64,000 nucleotides of DNA from Phorcus lineatus (GCA_921293015.1 OV121084.1:49263864-49327863), one strand, 5' to 3'; shown: positions 37,381-49,575, counted from the stretch's first letter. Notes: generated by a model not told the origin, from the sequence alone. Translations and numbers: made by a program.

Positions 37381-40300
37381 TCTCTTAAAATTGACTGCTC
37401 CCAACTGATATTTTTAAGAGCGATTTAACATTGAATTCATTTAAAGTATAAATACCTTTGATAAAACATAAGATGGATGGTCGTTGTACATTTTTTGCCA
37501 AAAACTGAAGGGTAATGAAATGATTTTTTTCTATTTTGGCTTATATTATCTTTATGTATTTTGTCATACTACATAGTCATGTTTTCGTTTTGGAAGTGCA
37601 TTAATTTCGGCCTTTACAAGTTATTTATAACATCCAAATTCATCGACTGAAAACAAATCAAAGATATAATTCTTGCGTAATGAGTAATGACTCTTTAGAT
37701 GTGAAAACCGAAAAAGTACAAGCTTTTGTACTATTGAAGACAGTCTTATCCCACTTGTAAAGATTTATCTACATGACATGTATTTCTAATCCTTTTTTCG
37801 TCGACTGAATACAAATTATAGATATTTATATATATAATTATAATTGCTAAGGTACTTTTGAAGAATTTTGTTTATCACGTCCTTTAGATATATTTACATA
37901 TGTGGGTCTTTAAGCTTAACTGCTAACATTTAATTAAATTTATAGATCATATTAATGCACGTTTTGTGCCTTTCAAAAACTAGGCTACAGACAAAGACAA
38001 CATTTTTTCATGATAACGATAACGTAATACATGTACATGCATTAGTTGGGGTTATAAACTTAATATAAACTAAAATAATCAAAATAAAAACACAAAAGTC
38101 CCCAATGACCGGGACACTTCATTTATAGGTGATATAAAATAATACATCATCACATATAATGTAGTAAAGAAGAGATTTTTAAGAAATCATTGTGAATCCC
38201 TTTTTCAAAAGTCTTTGTTTCCATGGAAGAACATGCCAGCATTTTAAGACTGGATTTACGGGTGAATCCTGTTTGGGAATCCACATGCAGTTTATTAAAT
38301 AGGCATTTTACGGTGTAGGTTATTACTATTCCCAATTATCCGTGAAAGAATTTAGCTTTTATGTTGTTGATTTTAATTTGAAACTGACAATGATTAACAT
38401 CATAAACCTTTCTAGAAAAGTATCTAAAACAAAACTAAAATCAAATCGATGATAACTTGCCGGCGCTTTTTTATTTGGCAGGATAGCTATTACGAAATGG
38501 ACAACTTCTAGCATATGTAATTTATTGTCTTTTAGTAGATGTTTGAACCTAATTAACCTACTGGCGAAAAATGTATGTGCTACTTCATCTCTTTAAATAA
38601 AATCATCCTTGAAATAAGGATAGACGAAATCGGCCTGCGATTGACAAGAGTGTAACGTGAACTTTCCAAACGAGTCACTAGCAAAAAAATTTTAAGTTGA
38701 TCATTTTGATTGTAAATAATGGTAGTTTTCATGTAAGCCATTTCCCATTGTCTTTTGCAAAAAAATGCAAACGGTACAAAATTAATTCAAAATTCAAAAG
38801 TTGCTGACCTTCGGTCGATATATATATGTCAGGTGGTTTATAGGCATTGCCTTTGACAGACCAAAGTTTATTTTTCAATTGTTTACTAATGATGAGGTTA
38901 TTGAATCTATTGACATTAAAACGACAATGTTTTACAGCTGAAGAGATTTATAAATATGGAAACACGAGCTGATATGTATGCAAACTTCTTGCATCATGTC
39001 AATACTTCTTAGCACAATCAAGGTAGGGCGGGGTTGATTTTTTTGTTTATTACAAATACATCCTGATTCGAACTGAGATTTTGACATTTCCCGTGTTTAT
39101 ATGATTAAGTAAAAGGGGATATTTACAATTTTAGGACAAAGTTAAGTGAAACATTCATGTAGTCGGTGTATAATCAATGTCGGGATTACCTCACTTTGTT
39201 GTTAGTTAAACAGAAAGGCTGCAAATTGTTTTAGCTGACTCTTCAAAGTTTCCAAAGGGATGCTATAACAACTAAATGAGTAGCTTACAATGTCTTCATA
39301 TCTAATCAGCACCGGTAAAGGAGAGAATTACAGATTCCGGGTAACCCATTAGACATGCAATCAAACCATGCAGTTGCAGATAAAGGGAAGTAAAAGAATG
39401 AAATTCTATAAAAATGGTTTACATGGTATTTAGAAAACATATTTGCTTATTGTGATCATTATATATAAACTGTGACTATGTTACAGAGTTAGAGTCTGTG
39501 TTACCAAAATTAGACATGCAGTTAAACCAGCAACCTGGTGCGAGACATGCTATCACTTTCAGCCTTGACTAGTTCATGCTGCTGTTTAGTGTTTTATTGC
39601 CTGTTAAACTATTTATGTGGCAGATCAGCCGGTGATTTTAGCTAATTAGCAGACAGTGTGCTTCCTTGGAATGACTCGATGAGATTTTCGTGAGCATTGA
39701 AGAGAGGACGCTCTTAAAAGAAAAAAACTGGTTATTGCCAAAAAAATATCAAATATGTATTTTTTTCCCCAGAGAGACACAATAGGCAACCAATATTCAA
39801 ATCAAAGTTCATAATCACGCAGGTAATAGGATAAAGCTCTGATATCCTAGCAATGGCGTCGTCAATATTGATCGAAATAGTTATTCTGTAAGAAGAAATC
39901 TGTTTTAAAATGTCAAGAAATGTCACGTCTAGGTTATTTACAAACGAGAATTATAATTATGTGTGAATAATATAAAAAATTATCATGCATTAATCAAAAT
40001 TAATATCATTAAATAATATTAGAAAAAACGATCATACGCATTGGCAAAACACAATACAAAAATATTGATATACTCTTCAACTGCCTTTTCAATATTTTTA
40101 AAAAGTGCACTCTCTCATAACAAGATATATCATAATTAAATATATCACATTACCTCATCAGAAAGGAAACTGTACATACTACGATAGGAAACCAGATAGT
40201 CATCGTGGCATGTACTATAAGCGTGTAAACATCTATTGATTGTCAATGACTGGGACATTTTCTAAATCTGAATTTTTCAATTATCAGTATTTTCTATTTA

Positions 40301-40489
40301 TATGGAAATGTATATACATTAATGCAAATGGGCGTGTTTATAGTATGAAAAATGACTGAATGTGTGAACACATGTAAATGGGCTCGATGGCCTACATACT
40401 GAATAAAGTATATATCAATTTCTAAGATGCCTAGCGGTTAGAACAATCGAAAAAAGTACTTTATTAGACAATAAAGGTATAGTTTTTTT

Positions 40490-41040
40490 CATGACGTAAC
40501 AATTGAATGACGTTATATCCGCTCTTCCCCGCTGCCCTCTCGTGATCACGCGTCCTTGGTAACCTTTCATCTCGATTCTTTCGATCAACATGTCCTCTCC
40601 CTATCAATGTCTATCGTAGTGGCGATTTTCCCGATAATGTTTCTTTTAATGGAGACTAGTTTCGAACCATCTAGTTCTATTTACCGGAAAGAAGAATGGA
40701 AAGCAAATGCTTGTCGACTGTCGAGTGACCGCGTTGTTTCACGTCAGGTCACGGCGCCCCGTTGGTTCACGTCAACCGTCTCTACCAGGTTCAATGTGAT
40801 AACGTCAGCCTAATAATTAAGTAATTTTGGGTGTACAGCCCCAACAGTCTGCTTATATAAGAGATTAAAGCATCACCTTCAACGTTTATGACAGCAGCTA
40901 AAAAAAAAGATGTCCGGATTCAGTCCGCCATCACGCTTCCAAAACAAACAATACCCATAATTCTTTGTGGAATGTTAACCACGTGACAAGCCTTATATGG
41001 GCAATGTGGCCCGCACTGCATAATCGCACGACACGAGTTT
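40490..41040 (+). promoter_or_regulatory. CpG-containing patch with a TATA box; possible promoter
   Basis: This patch contains many CpG dinucleotides (for example in 40518-40560, 40710-40790 and 40915-40935) in a CpG-poor context. A TATATAAG element lies at about 40854, CCACGTGAC near 40980, and two TGACGT half-CREs near 40491-40515. A 32-codon ORF (MTAAKKKDVRIQSAITLPKQ...) starts at 40888, and a longer frame with a hydrophobic N-terminal stretch crosses 40556-40813. The patch has no counterpart in block III, so it may be an insertion. No transcript or coding exon can be assigned. Confidence 0.3.
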
Positions 41041-41814
41041 GTAAAAGTAAAGTTTTAAAAAAAACAAGAGGTGTCCATTTGTTTGTTTAAGTTTTTAAAG
41101 AAAAAAATTATAAGAAAATATGATTCAAAATTGAATATATGAAAAAGTTAAAGTGAAAAACTGCAGTAATCAAAGTTTTAAACAACTAAATGTCGTTTTA
41201 AACTAGGGGTTGGGTTCCATACTTGGAATAGCCAGCAGTTAGCCCTGTTCATGGATTATGGATTTGAGCAATGTTAACACTATATTTTATTTCGAGATTA
41301 TTAAAATCAGAGTGGTCACCGTTTAGATCATTTTAGCATCTTAGAAAAAAATAATATACTTACATAACAGTAAATAATCTTGCCTCTTAGCTTCTAATGT
41401 CGTACAGGTATTCAAACTGGTAAATTGGAAAAATGTCAATTTAACCAACCTTAACAATCTCCATCTGTATTTAAACTGAACAGTTAGATGCAATTTACAG
41501 TGTGTGAAAAAGTATAACATTTATCAGGGACGAGAAAACAATGTCATTTCAGAGAGGGCGAACTGTAGATCGAAATGGATGAAATGACAAAGGAAACAGG
41601 GATGTATGTACACAAGTGTTTCATTCATTCACGAGGTACATCTTTAATAAGTTCATGAATACAGTAGAATACTTTTACATTTTAATCATAATCTAATTTC
41701 AATTTCTGCCAATACATGTTAACATTTAACATCAGAGATATACTGCCACGGCTCCGACTGGGGTTTCCTAAATAATTTAATGTGATTTAAGTTAAACTAT
41801 CATTCACTTTGTAA

Positions 41815-42275
41815 TTGCCAATGCGTCTGGATATACTCAACTGAATATAGACGTGTAAGACTTTGTAGATTATGTATTATGTAGAGTGGAAGATACAAAT
41901 CAATTCAAAATGAAAATAGAATTTGCAAACTCTGTAATCTTATCGAAATAGAAGATGAATATCATTTTGTTTTAATTTGCCCTCTCTACAATTTTCTAAG
42001 GAAGTTATACATAAAAAGTTATTTCCTTGTCCATCCAAACCTTTTCAAGTTCGTTGAATTGTTGAATAACACAAATCATACAGTGCTGCAAAATCTGTCC
42101 ATGTTTGTTTACTATGCAATGTTATTTAGATCAGAATTCATCAAGAAACATGATGTAAATTACACTTAATTGTTGTCAATTTAAGGTTTAGTTTCCAAGC
42201 GTGTACATTTTAATACATGCAAGTATTGTACTACAGGCCTGTGGCCTTTCAGTACCGGAAATAAATAAAAATAAA
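41815..42275 (+). mobile_element. 3' end of a non-LTR retrotransposon (zinc-binding C terminus)
   Basis: The plus strand encodes EYRRVRLCRLCIM, one stop, then SGRYKSIQNENRICKLCN, EDEYHFVLICPLY, a basic aromatic segment, and NLSMFVYYAMLFRSEFIKKH ending in TAA at about 42168. The CKLC...HFVLIC pattern is the CCHC zinc-binding motif found after the reverse transcriptase in several LINE families, and I know this C-terminal arrangement from mollusc and cnidarian elements. About 100 bp of 3' UTR (AGGCCTGTGGCC) and an AAAT-rich tail follow. It is strongly 5'-truncated with one in-frame stop, so it is inactive. It belongs to a different family from the LINE at 62.8-64 kb. Confidence 0.75.
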
Positions 42276-42500
42276 TATTCGAATGAATATAATTTTTTGT
42301 TGTAAACATTCAGTCAGATTTTACTATAACGCTGCAGTGCAGGACAAGATAATACCCACTGCATGTCGAGTGCAAAAAGCAACGATCCAACCTCTGAACA
42401 CTTTTTTAGGCAAAGCTGCAGGATGTCAAAGCGAAGATTATCCTAGTAATAAGTGGACATTCTACCAATTGTTGTCTCACTAACTACATTTTTCGTCTCG

Positions 42501-42503
<3 letters not shown>

Positions 42504-42540
<37 letters not shown>
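42504..42540 (+). repeat. Poly-G tract of 37
   Basis: An uninterrupted run of G preceded by GATT and followed by CTTAAC. Such a run could form a G-quadruplex, but homopolymer G is also a frequent sequencing or assembly artefact. Confidence 0.9.
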
Positions 42541-43296
42541 CTTAACATGTTTTCAACAATATTTCAGTTATTAAACACGTTGTTGAAAACATCCAGAAGA
42601 GAGTAGACACAAGGGATCGAAGGACAGAGGGAAATAGACGGAAAGATAGGCATAGTGGGAGAATGAGACTTGCTGTTGTATGGAATAGAATAGAACATTA
42701 AGAATTAATATCAAACTGGAATAATTGCATTTTAAACGTAGAACGTCGGCAATATTACATGTTTCATTTACGTTTTATCTCCAAAGGAAATGAATAATGG
42801 TAAGAAACATTAAAACATTGCGCTTCCGCATCAAAAATCTTTAAACAGATATCACGTTATTGTGAATCAACGGACTTGACAAATCTTCCAACCAAGAAAC
42901 CCCGGAACAGAACCTATGCCGATATGGAATTTAATTAACCTCTTACTTTTACTCGATGTAAACTTCTGTTCCGGAATAATTAATGAGAAATCCGCGCTTT
43001 CCTGTCCCCAAGGGAGAAGGCTCCGACAATATCAGATGTCCCATAGATTAATTACCTCAATTTAAAAGCTTTTTATACGTCCATCGATTCAAAACACTTC
43101 TTGGTCAATGCGAATTGTTCAGCATTAACCTGCTTTCCTTGCAATGATTCGAAATATGTAACATCGTTCATATCAATTGTGCTTAAATAATTACTGCAGA
43201 AAAATGGTATAATTTACAGTTACAATGGAATGCTATAGATCAAGAAAAAGAGAAATATGGAGAGTGGGAGAGTAATTCCTTATCAGCCCAAAAAGA

Positions 43297-43464
<168 letters not shown>

Positions 43465-44166
43465 TTTCATGTTTGTAATAAAATATTTTTGACAAAACCC
43501 GAGGAAGTTTATTCAGGAAATTTTGCTCTGTAACATTGTATGAAATACATTTTTGAGTTACTTGTAACTCATACCTTATACATATAATGTGTTCTTTAAC
43601 ATTATCTATTGTTCCTTATGAAGAGAGGAACAACGGAATACTCTCAGTGCCCTTCAACCTCAAAATACGTTATAACGCAACACGATATTTACATTTATAA
43701 ATATGATAAAACTACTTGCTGGAGTCATGTTGAATGAAGACTGGGCAAATATTCATATTTCTTTATAGAGCAGACATTTGGCAATTAAGATTTATTGATT
43801 CACCGAATAAGTGATATACACTGTCAAGTACTAACCTTCATTGGATGTTATATGAAAATCAGATTGCCACGTAAATTTACACTAGAAGAAATCTTTAGAA
43901 AGTTTAAATCATCAAATTGTTAAATATTCATTGTTCGTTCAAATGGCAAAACAGCTTAATGTCAACGTCGAACTTGGTGACTTTCTCAAGACGATAAGTG
44001 GTTCTTAAAAACAGTTATTTTCTGGTTGACATGAGTGGTTCATTCATCACAGCTGCCTTGAGGGAAATGCGCTTGAGTGTTTGAAAGTGACAAATTGCCA
44101 AGCAAGTATATGAATGTTATCATTGTGTGAGCGACTTTGTTGGGGTCGCTCACCTCTATATTTCAG

Positions 44167-44335
44167 TTCAAAACAACCATTTGTTTCAACTTTTACTCCC
44201 AGAAATTAAACCCGTGCAATATTACCTACATAACAAAACACCGATTACGAAGGTTGTATATCAAAGCAAGGTCACGTGCACAGGCATTTGCCATCAAGTG
44301 TAAATCCCAGAGCCGGAAAATATATGAATTATCAG
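44167..44335 (+). CDS. Candidate internal exon, 169 bp
   Basis: A pyrimidine-containing tract ending CTATATTTCAG (acceptor) is followed by an open frame of 56 codons and ATCAG|GTAAGG, a near-consensus donor. The product begins FKTTICFNFYSQKLNPCNI, continues with the basic stretch RLRRLYIKARSRAQAFAIK, and ends SRKIYELS, with a phase-1 junction. The DNA looks richer in G and C than its surroundings. I recognise no family. No neighbouring exon was identified, and the preceding 44140-44166 is open in the same frame, so the acceptor is not forced by a stop. It could be an exon of an unknown host gene or chance. Confidence 0.3.
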
Positions 44336-46594
44336 GTAAGGCTACATTTGATTAATCAGGATAGAACAGTTATAAATAAACTTGAACTTGCACACTCTTA
44401 TTCAAAGGGAAAGAATACACCTTGAAATGGGGTCATTTACCCTATGTATGAAAAACATTGGCTGTGCATTACAAAACTTGATAAATGTTCTTAGGTGCAG
44501 TTGATCAAGTTAGATCCAAGTAAAAATGTCAACATCTTAATAAATTTGTCTTGTAAAATCAATTCGGACTGCTTCATTGGTGTTAGTTCACTTGGTGAGA
44601 AACCTATAGATCACAGGTGTGAACCCATTTTGCAATAAAGACATTTGTAATTCATTGGGTTCTTATACAAGTACTAAACTTTTATGAAGTTCTATCTTAG
44701 ACTAAAAAAAATTAGGACTGTCCTTACTTTGTATATCAATGTTTTAGGGTGACATTATTTATAATGAAATTACTATTCTTGGTTTGTTTTTTCTTACGAT
44801 TTCTGTTTGGATAACACAGTGCATAGGCCTCGCGGATTAACGTCGATTTTCTTTGCCCCCTAGAATATCGACAAAACTGTTATTTTCATAAGCCATTTTC
44901 GCAACATTAGCACATTATTCTTCATTTTCATGGCAATCTCCTTGTAATTTTTTGTTATCATTTAATGACTCTGCGTTTGCCTCTTGAAGAAATCAGTAAT
45001 CATATAAAATGTATTTGATATGTTCGTGTATTTTGTATTTGTAGCTAAAGAATTGAAAATACTTTTCCCTCGAAAGGGTGGATTTAACAATATTTCTGAA
45101 ATCAACTTAGCAAATTGTATGCATGTTTAGCCATTATTCACTTTAGTTGACCATCATATTTGATCGTTCAGAAAATGATACAAAAGCCTTCGATGCCTTA
45201 TGTAGTTAATCCAGTTGTTTGCTTGTGGAACCATATATCTCGTAACAGATAGGAAAGACAAAAAGAATTAAATCCTGCTACAAAAATTCTTAGTTTTTCA
45301 AAATTTTCTAAATAATGCATTTCTGAAAAAAACTGTCAAGCATTTACTGATGACATTTCAACCAAAGTGTTCATGTGTATAATGTGTGTCGGTTGTTGTC
45401 ATTTGTACTAGTATTTAAAAAAATTAGACAAACTTGGACAAATAGTCTTCACTGCTACGGTACTATCGAATGAGTTTGAGAGGATAAATGTCCAGACATG
45501 CGATATCTCCCTCCAAAGACTCCGTTATATTAACTTAAGAATTATGTCCCCTTAGAGGCAAAAATAATGTCTTTATTGTAAGCAAAAGTTCCCATTGATT
45601 TAAATTATGGCAAATCATGGCGCCCGGGGGACAGCCATAGAGACTTATATGTTATGTCACCAGTTAACGGTTCGGTTATGATATCCCCGCTGATCCTTAT
45701 GGGAATTAAGCAGACTACAAAACTAAGAAATATTAAGGCATACAGCGTTAGGGGTGAAAATGTTTTGATATCTGAGCATTGTGAGTGAAAAATGCGTTGA
45801 GGTGCGAAGCTACCGAATGATACTTAATTAAAGACTTTAGAACTTTGTGGTTTAAATGTTATACATCTGGAACGCGAATCATCAAACAAATATGTCAAGC
45901 TTCATCAAGTATAAATGTCAAAGTAAAAGCCTATTGGACTGAATGAAAAATTTGATCGGTTTAGTGTGCATGATATATAGAACGCGACTTGGATTTTGTT
46001 ATGCTTACAGAATGGACCGTTTGAAAAGTATCGCTCGTCTCTTGTTTAACGGGCAATTACAAAGTATTTCTAAAATTCTGTGGAACGTTTCTGCTTTGTT
46101 TTTAACAGTGTTAAACCATTGACTTTTTATTAAGATGGTCTTATTTGTGACCAGAATTGTCCAAAATGAGGATTTATTCAAAAAAATAATATTCGCATAT
46201 GTGCAATTATCACTTTTGACAAGCCAAATTATCTTTGCTCATAAAGCAATTACTCTAGAAAACGCATAATAGGCCAGTTTCTGTGAAAACTGTTGCTAGT
46301 TTAAATACCTGCAATCTTCTACTTTGATCATTTTGACAAGGCTGGAATGTGGTATCATTTTGAACATGACATGTTGGTAGCTGGCTTCTAACTTTCTGGT
46401 TTTAATTCCTGAGAATGTTGTCTTTGGTTCTCAGTTAAACCAAACTCATAATATTGCTTGATATATCAAGATTGTCATGATATTACAATACTATTATATC
46501 AAACTGTCGATAGACATCAACTTAAAGCTTAGACGGCGGCTTACTAGACCGCCTTCATCACTACACATAGGAAAAATCGTAAAGACATTAAGCG

Positions 46595-46595
<1 letters not shown>
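44336..46595. other. Unassigned DNA
   Basis: No gene recognised. Two patches look less AT-rich (44826-44870, with GCGGATTAACGTCGATTTTC, and 45600-45690, with GGCGCCCGGGGGACAG) and may be decayed repeats. GGCGG/CCGCC at about 46534-46553 can form a short hairpin. Confidence 0.4.

Positions 46596-46650
<55 letters not shown>
46596..46650. repeat. TA microsatellite (left)
   Basis: About 27 TA units running directly into the palindrome at 46647-46766. Confidence 0.95.
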
Positions 46651-46653
<3 letters not shown>

Positions 46654-46766
46654 TTAAATATAACATACTTCACATAGTCGTTTGAAGAATCATTTTAATC
46701 CTTTTAAAAAAGGATTAAAATGATTCTTCAAACGACTATGTGAAGTATGTTATATTTAATCTATAT
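46647..46766. repeat. Perfect 120-bp palindrome
   Basis: Two 59-bp arms (46647-46705 and 46708-46766) are exact inverted copies separated by two bases (AA). Landmarks are GATTAAATATAACATACTTC outside and CATTTTAATCCTTTT at the centre. It lies directly after one TA microsatellite and 32 bp before another. It could be a recently formed foldback MITE, a cruciform-forming site, or an assembly artefact from hairpin read-through. ORFs crossing it are meaningless. Confidence 0.95.
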
Positions 46767-46794
46767 GTGACCTTGCGTTTGAACCAATTCAACT

Positions 46795-46797
<3 letters not shown>

Positions 46798-46854
<57 letters not shown>
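46798..46854. repeat. TA microsatellite (right)
   Basis: About 28 TA units, separated from the palindrome by a unique 31-bp stretch. Confidence 0.95.
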
Positions 46855-46857
<3 letters not shown>

Positions 46858-48394
46858 GAATATCAACGACATTTTTTACGTCGTATAATACTTCTATATA
46901 ACGTACAGAAACCGAACAATTTCTAATTCCGTAAAATTCGAAATCCGTAAATGTATTATTAACATTGAAAATCACAAGGTTTTTGTTTCTGGTAAAAAGA
47001 TGTATTTCCAAAACAAATAATGAAATTGATGACTTATTCATTATTCAATAATTAATTATGATTGGTGTTTATAAGTAACCATTCTTGAACATTTCTCTAT
47101 TCATTTTAATGTGTTTTATCATTGTTTATTTCAATGTATATAGACAATGTAAAGTTAGGGAACCAATTTTAAAAACAATTCAACCCGCGAACGATTTATT
47201 TTTCTGATTTTAACTCAAACTAAATATTCTTAAACGCTCTTTCACAGATAGAGTTACTTCTTGATCCAAATTGAAATATTTCCTTTCATAGTTCACAGGA
47301 AGAAAGAGGACTTTCAGTCAAACTGACAGACGGATGGATGTTCCACGCAGACCCTTGGGAATTGCTATTGATAAAAGATAGTATGGAAGCCCTTGGGTCC
47401 AATGGTTGAAAAGCTTCAGATTAATCACTATTTTCCTCGAGGGTGACAATCCTGTGTTACGTACGTCATTCTGAAGCATTCAGTTGTGTTTGGTATATTC
47501 AATACGCATTGCATTTTGAATAATTGTCTACAAAAAAGAGAGTGTCATGAAAATACATAAATGGTAAAAAGATATAGGTATAGAATCGTAAGTTTGATAT
47601 ATAAATTTGTGTCAGTTTGATATAATATGTAAAATGATATCATGACGATTCAAACTACTTTCACTTTATCATGGCTTAAAAACAAATGCTTACAACCCAG
47701 GTTCACTATTACGAATGAAAGAAATAATGCCTAAAGACGCAAATGTCCTCTGAAATCAACACTACAGTTAATTTAGATATGTTGTATCATTTATGTGTAT
47801 GTGTGACTACAGGCATTGCATGATCATATAAGGTATGATTATGAAACGTGATTATTGTTATTGTATTGTAAATCATCCATGTACATTCCAAGGAGAAGGT
47901 ATTCTAAGTTGGAGAACTTGTTCCTCATCCTTTTCTTCACGAATAAAATATGTTTAAACTAAACTATTGTTACAAGGAATTATTTTCTTCCTAGATTTGG
48001 AAGCAAAGCTGATAGTTGCGATAATTAGAACTTGAGCCTTCAGGGTTTGGTTGAATAAAGAAATGTTTACATCATCCTGATAACAAGATGTGTTACTGAA
48101 GAGATAGCGGGGATGATTCTTTTTTTTGCTATGATAACTTTTTAAAATGTACAAAATCCAACAACTTTACACTCATTATGAGTTATATGGTCACTTAGAC
48201 ATTCTAAGAAGGTTACTCCTTGTCAGTACGTTGTGTCAAGTATTATATTACGTGTAGAGTGTATTTTTTGCTCTGTCCAAAAAAAGGATCATGAGTTTTC
48301 GCTTTTTATCATCTTCCTTATTTGCCTGAATGGGAATAGTGTCATTGAAGATTTCAACTGTTAAATAGAACAAAGTCACAAGAGATTGACATGC
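46855..48394. other. Unassigned AT-rich DNA
   Basis: No gene, element end or tandem repeat seen. Confidence 0.45.
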
Positions 48395-48600
48395 CTTGTT
48401 ATATGTCAAACATAAAGAAAAGAATGTAATAATATATCTAGGTGATGACGTCAATGTTCTAAATATGGACCCAAACGGAGAACATCTTGTGTGGTGGATG
48501 GATGCATACCAAGGATTATACATAAATAGGGTAGTCGTGCTGACTTCAGTTACGGTAGACCCTTTAGTATCTAAGGGCCTTGACCTCAATACAAAATAAA
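48395..48600 (+). repeat. CRE-bearing repeat, copy 1
   Basis: TATGTCAAACATAAAGAAAAG leads into GGTGATGACGTCAATGTTCT and AAATATGG. The perfect TGACGTCA palindrome lies at 48446-48453. About 70 bp on is TACATAAATAGG, and the unit ends near GGGCCTTGACCTC. The order matches 49340-49575 and 54055-54275. TGACGTCA is the consensus CREB/ATF site; activity is not shown by sequence. Confidence 0.65.
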
Positions 48601-48629
48601 AGGTTGTACTATTACGAACATTTTCCCAC

Positions 48630-48870
48630 ACATCGCCTATTCCTACGCCAGCCCCAATGACTTGCTACGATAGGCCTTTGCGCATTTCTCGTACTTTTCT
48701 GTGCTCGTCGCCAAAGCTTCTGCGTCCAATGAGAGATCATATCAGAATTGCAACATTTGCCGAGGAGGGCGCTGCACTCAAACATGGATTTTGATTGGTT
48801 GGCAGCAATGTTTAAATTAGCCAGTGATAAAGACTGATGCAGTTTAAAGCCATGCGGGGGAAGATGCATT
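48630..48870. promoter_or_regulatory. CpG- and CCAAT-containing patch; possible promoter
   Basis: This stretch has several CpGs (TACGATAGG, TTGCGCATTTCTCG, CTCGTCGCC) and three CCAAT-type boxes: CCCCAATGA near 48654, GTCCAATGAG near 48724 and GATTGGTTGG near 48792. No TATA box or convincing first exon follows on either strand. The 85-codon minus-strand frame (48612-48869) is probably a consequence of the local composition. Weak evidence overall. Confidence 0.2.
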
Positions 48871-49044
48871 ACGGACTGTCTTGTAGTTTGTAGCTTTTTT
48901 TAAATCATTGGTAGGATACATTTATCCACAATTATTTTCCGGGACCATGGATGTTTCGTAAGACACCAACATTTGAATATTATAACAGAGATATTAAATA
49001 AACGTTACAGCACCAACGAAGAGCAACACAGCGACGAATGTTCT

Positions 49045-49225
49045 ATCACATATCAAATGCAAAGAAAGTCAAATGTATTTTACTATCAAGGTAACCTGTT
49101 ATGTAATGGAGACGTTCTGATGCCTGCACTTTCACGGTTTCGTCATGGCTGACTCGAATTACAATATGCAATAAATAGTTAAAGACCTTGACTCGAATGT
49201 TGCTCGAACATGAAAGGTTAAACAA
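49045..49225 (+). repeat. CRE-repeat family, copy 2 (no CRE)
   Basis: It shares GTCATGGCTGACTCGAATTA and TGCAATAAATAG with copy 3 (49509-49545), ending in GACCTTGACTCG. The TGACGTCA part is missing or diverged. TTTTACTATCAAGGT corresponds to TTATTCTATCAAGGT in copy 3. Confidence 0.6.
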
Positions 49226-49339
49226 CACACCTGGGATATGCTTACAACAGTCTCACACCAGTCCCAACTCTTTTTATATATCATACATGGACTACGGCTC
49301 TTATGTTGTTTTTACACAGAAAATTTCCAACTTTCACAT

Positions 49340-49575
49340 AAAACGAAGTAACACAAAGTGACAATTCTAGCGTATGCCACCCGCGGAGAACATAAATAGT
49401 GTTATTCTATCAAGGTGATGACGTCAATAGTGTCTATTTTCGAGTCCAACCTCTCTAAAATTATAACAATACACTTTTGATGCTATAAATGGATATGTTT
49501 TGAGAGTCGTCATGGCTGACTCGATTTACACTATGCTATAAATACTTCAACGCCGTGACTGCGGAGAGATGTCCA
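49340..49575 (+). repeat. CRE-bearing repeat, copy 3
   Basis: TCAAGGTGATGACGTCAATA contains a perfect CRE (49419-49426). GAGTCCAACC, TGCTATAAATGG (about 49481), GTCATGGCTGACTCGATTTA and TGCTATAAATAC (about 49535) follow. This is the longest copy, combining the segments found separately in copies 1 and 2. Confidence 0.7.

Larger units (their letters stand above)
35025..41775 (+). repeat. Duplicated block IV
   Basis: Modules: C (about 35025-35420), M5 (about 35830-36040), M6 (about 36715-37035), B (about 37135-37385), M7 (about 37410-38545), M8 (about 39265-39770), M11 (about 39830-39950) and M12 (about 41395-41770). The order equals that in block III (M9 and M10 not found), at a distance of 7.4-8.1 kb. 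M12 links the blocks through CAATTTACAGTG/CAATTCACAGTG and GAGATATACTGCCACGGCTC/GAGATATACTTCCATGGCTC. The block is cut off on the right by a LINE fragment. Confidence 0.75.

Noticed and set aside
46477-47041. Ile-Tyr repeat ORFs of 66 and 101 codons
   Set aside because: They translate the TA microsatellites and the palindrome.
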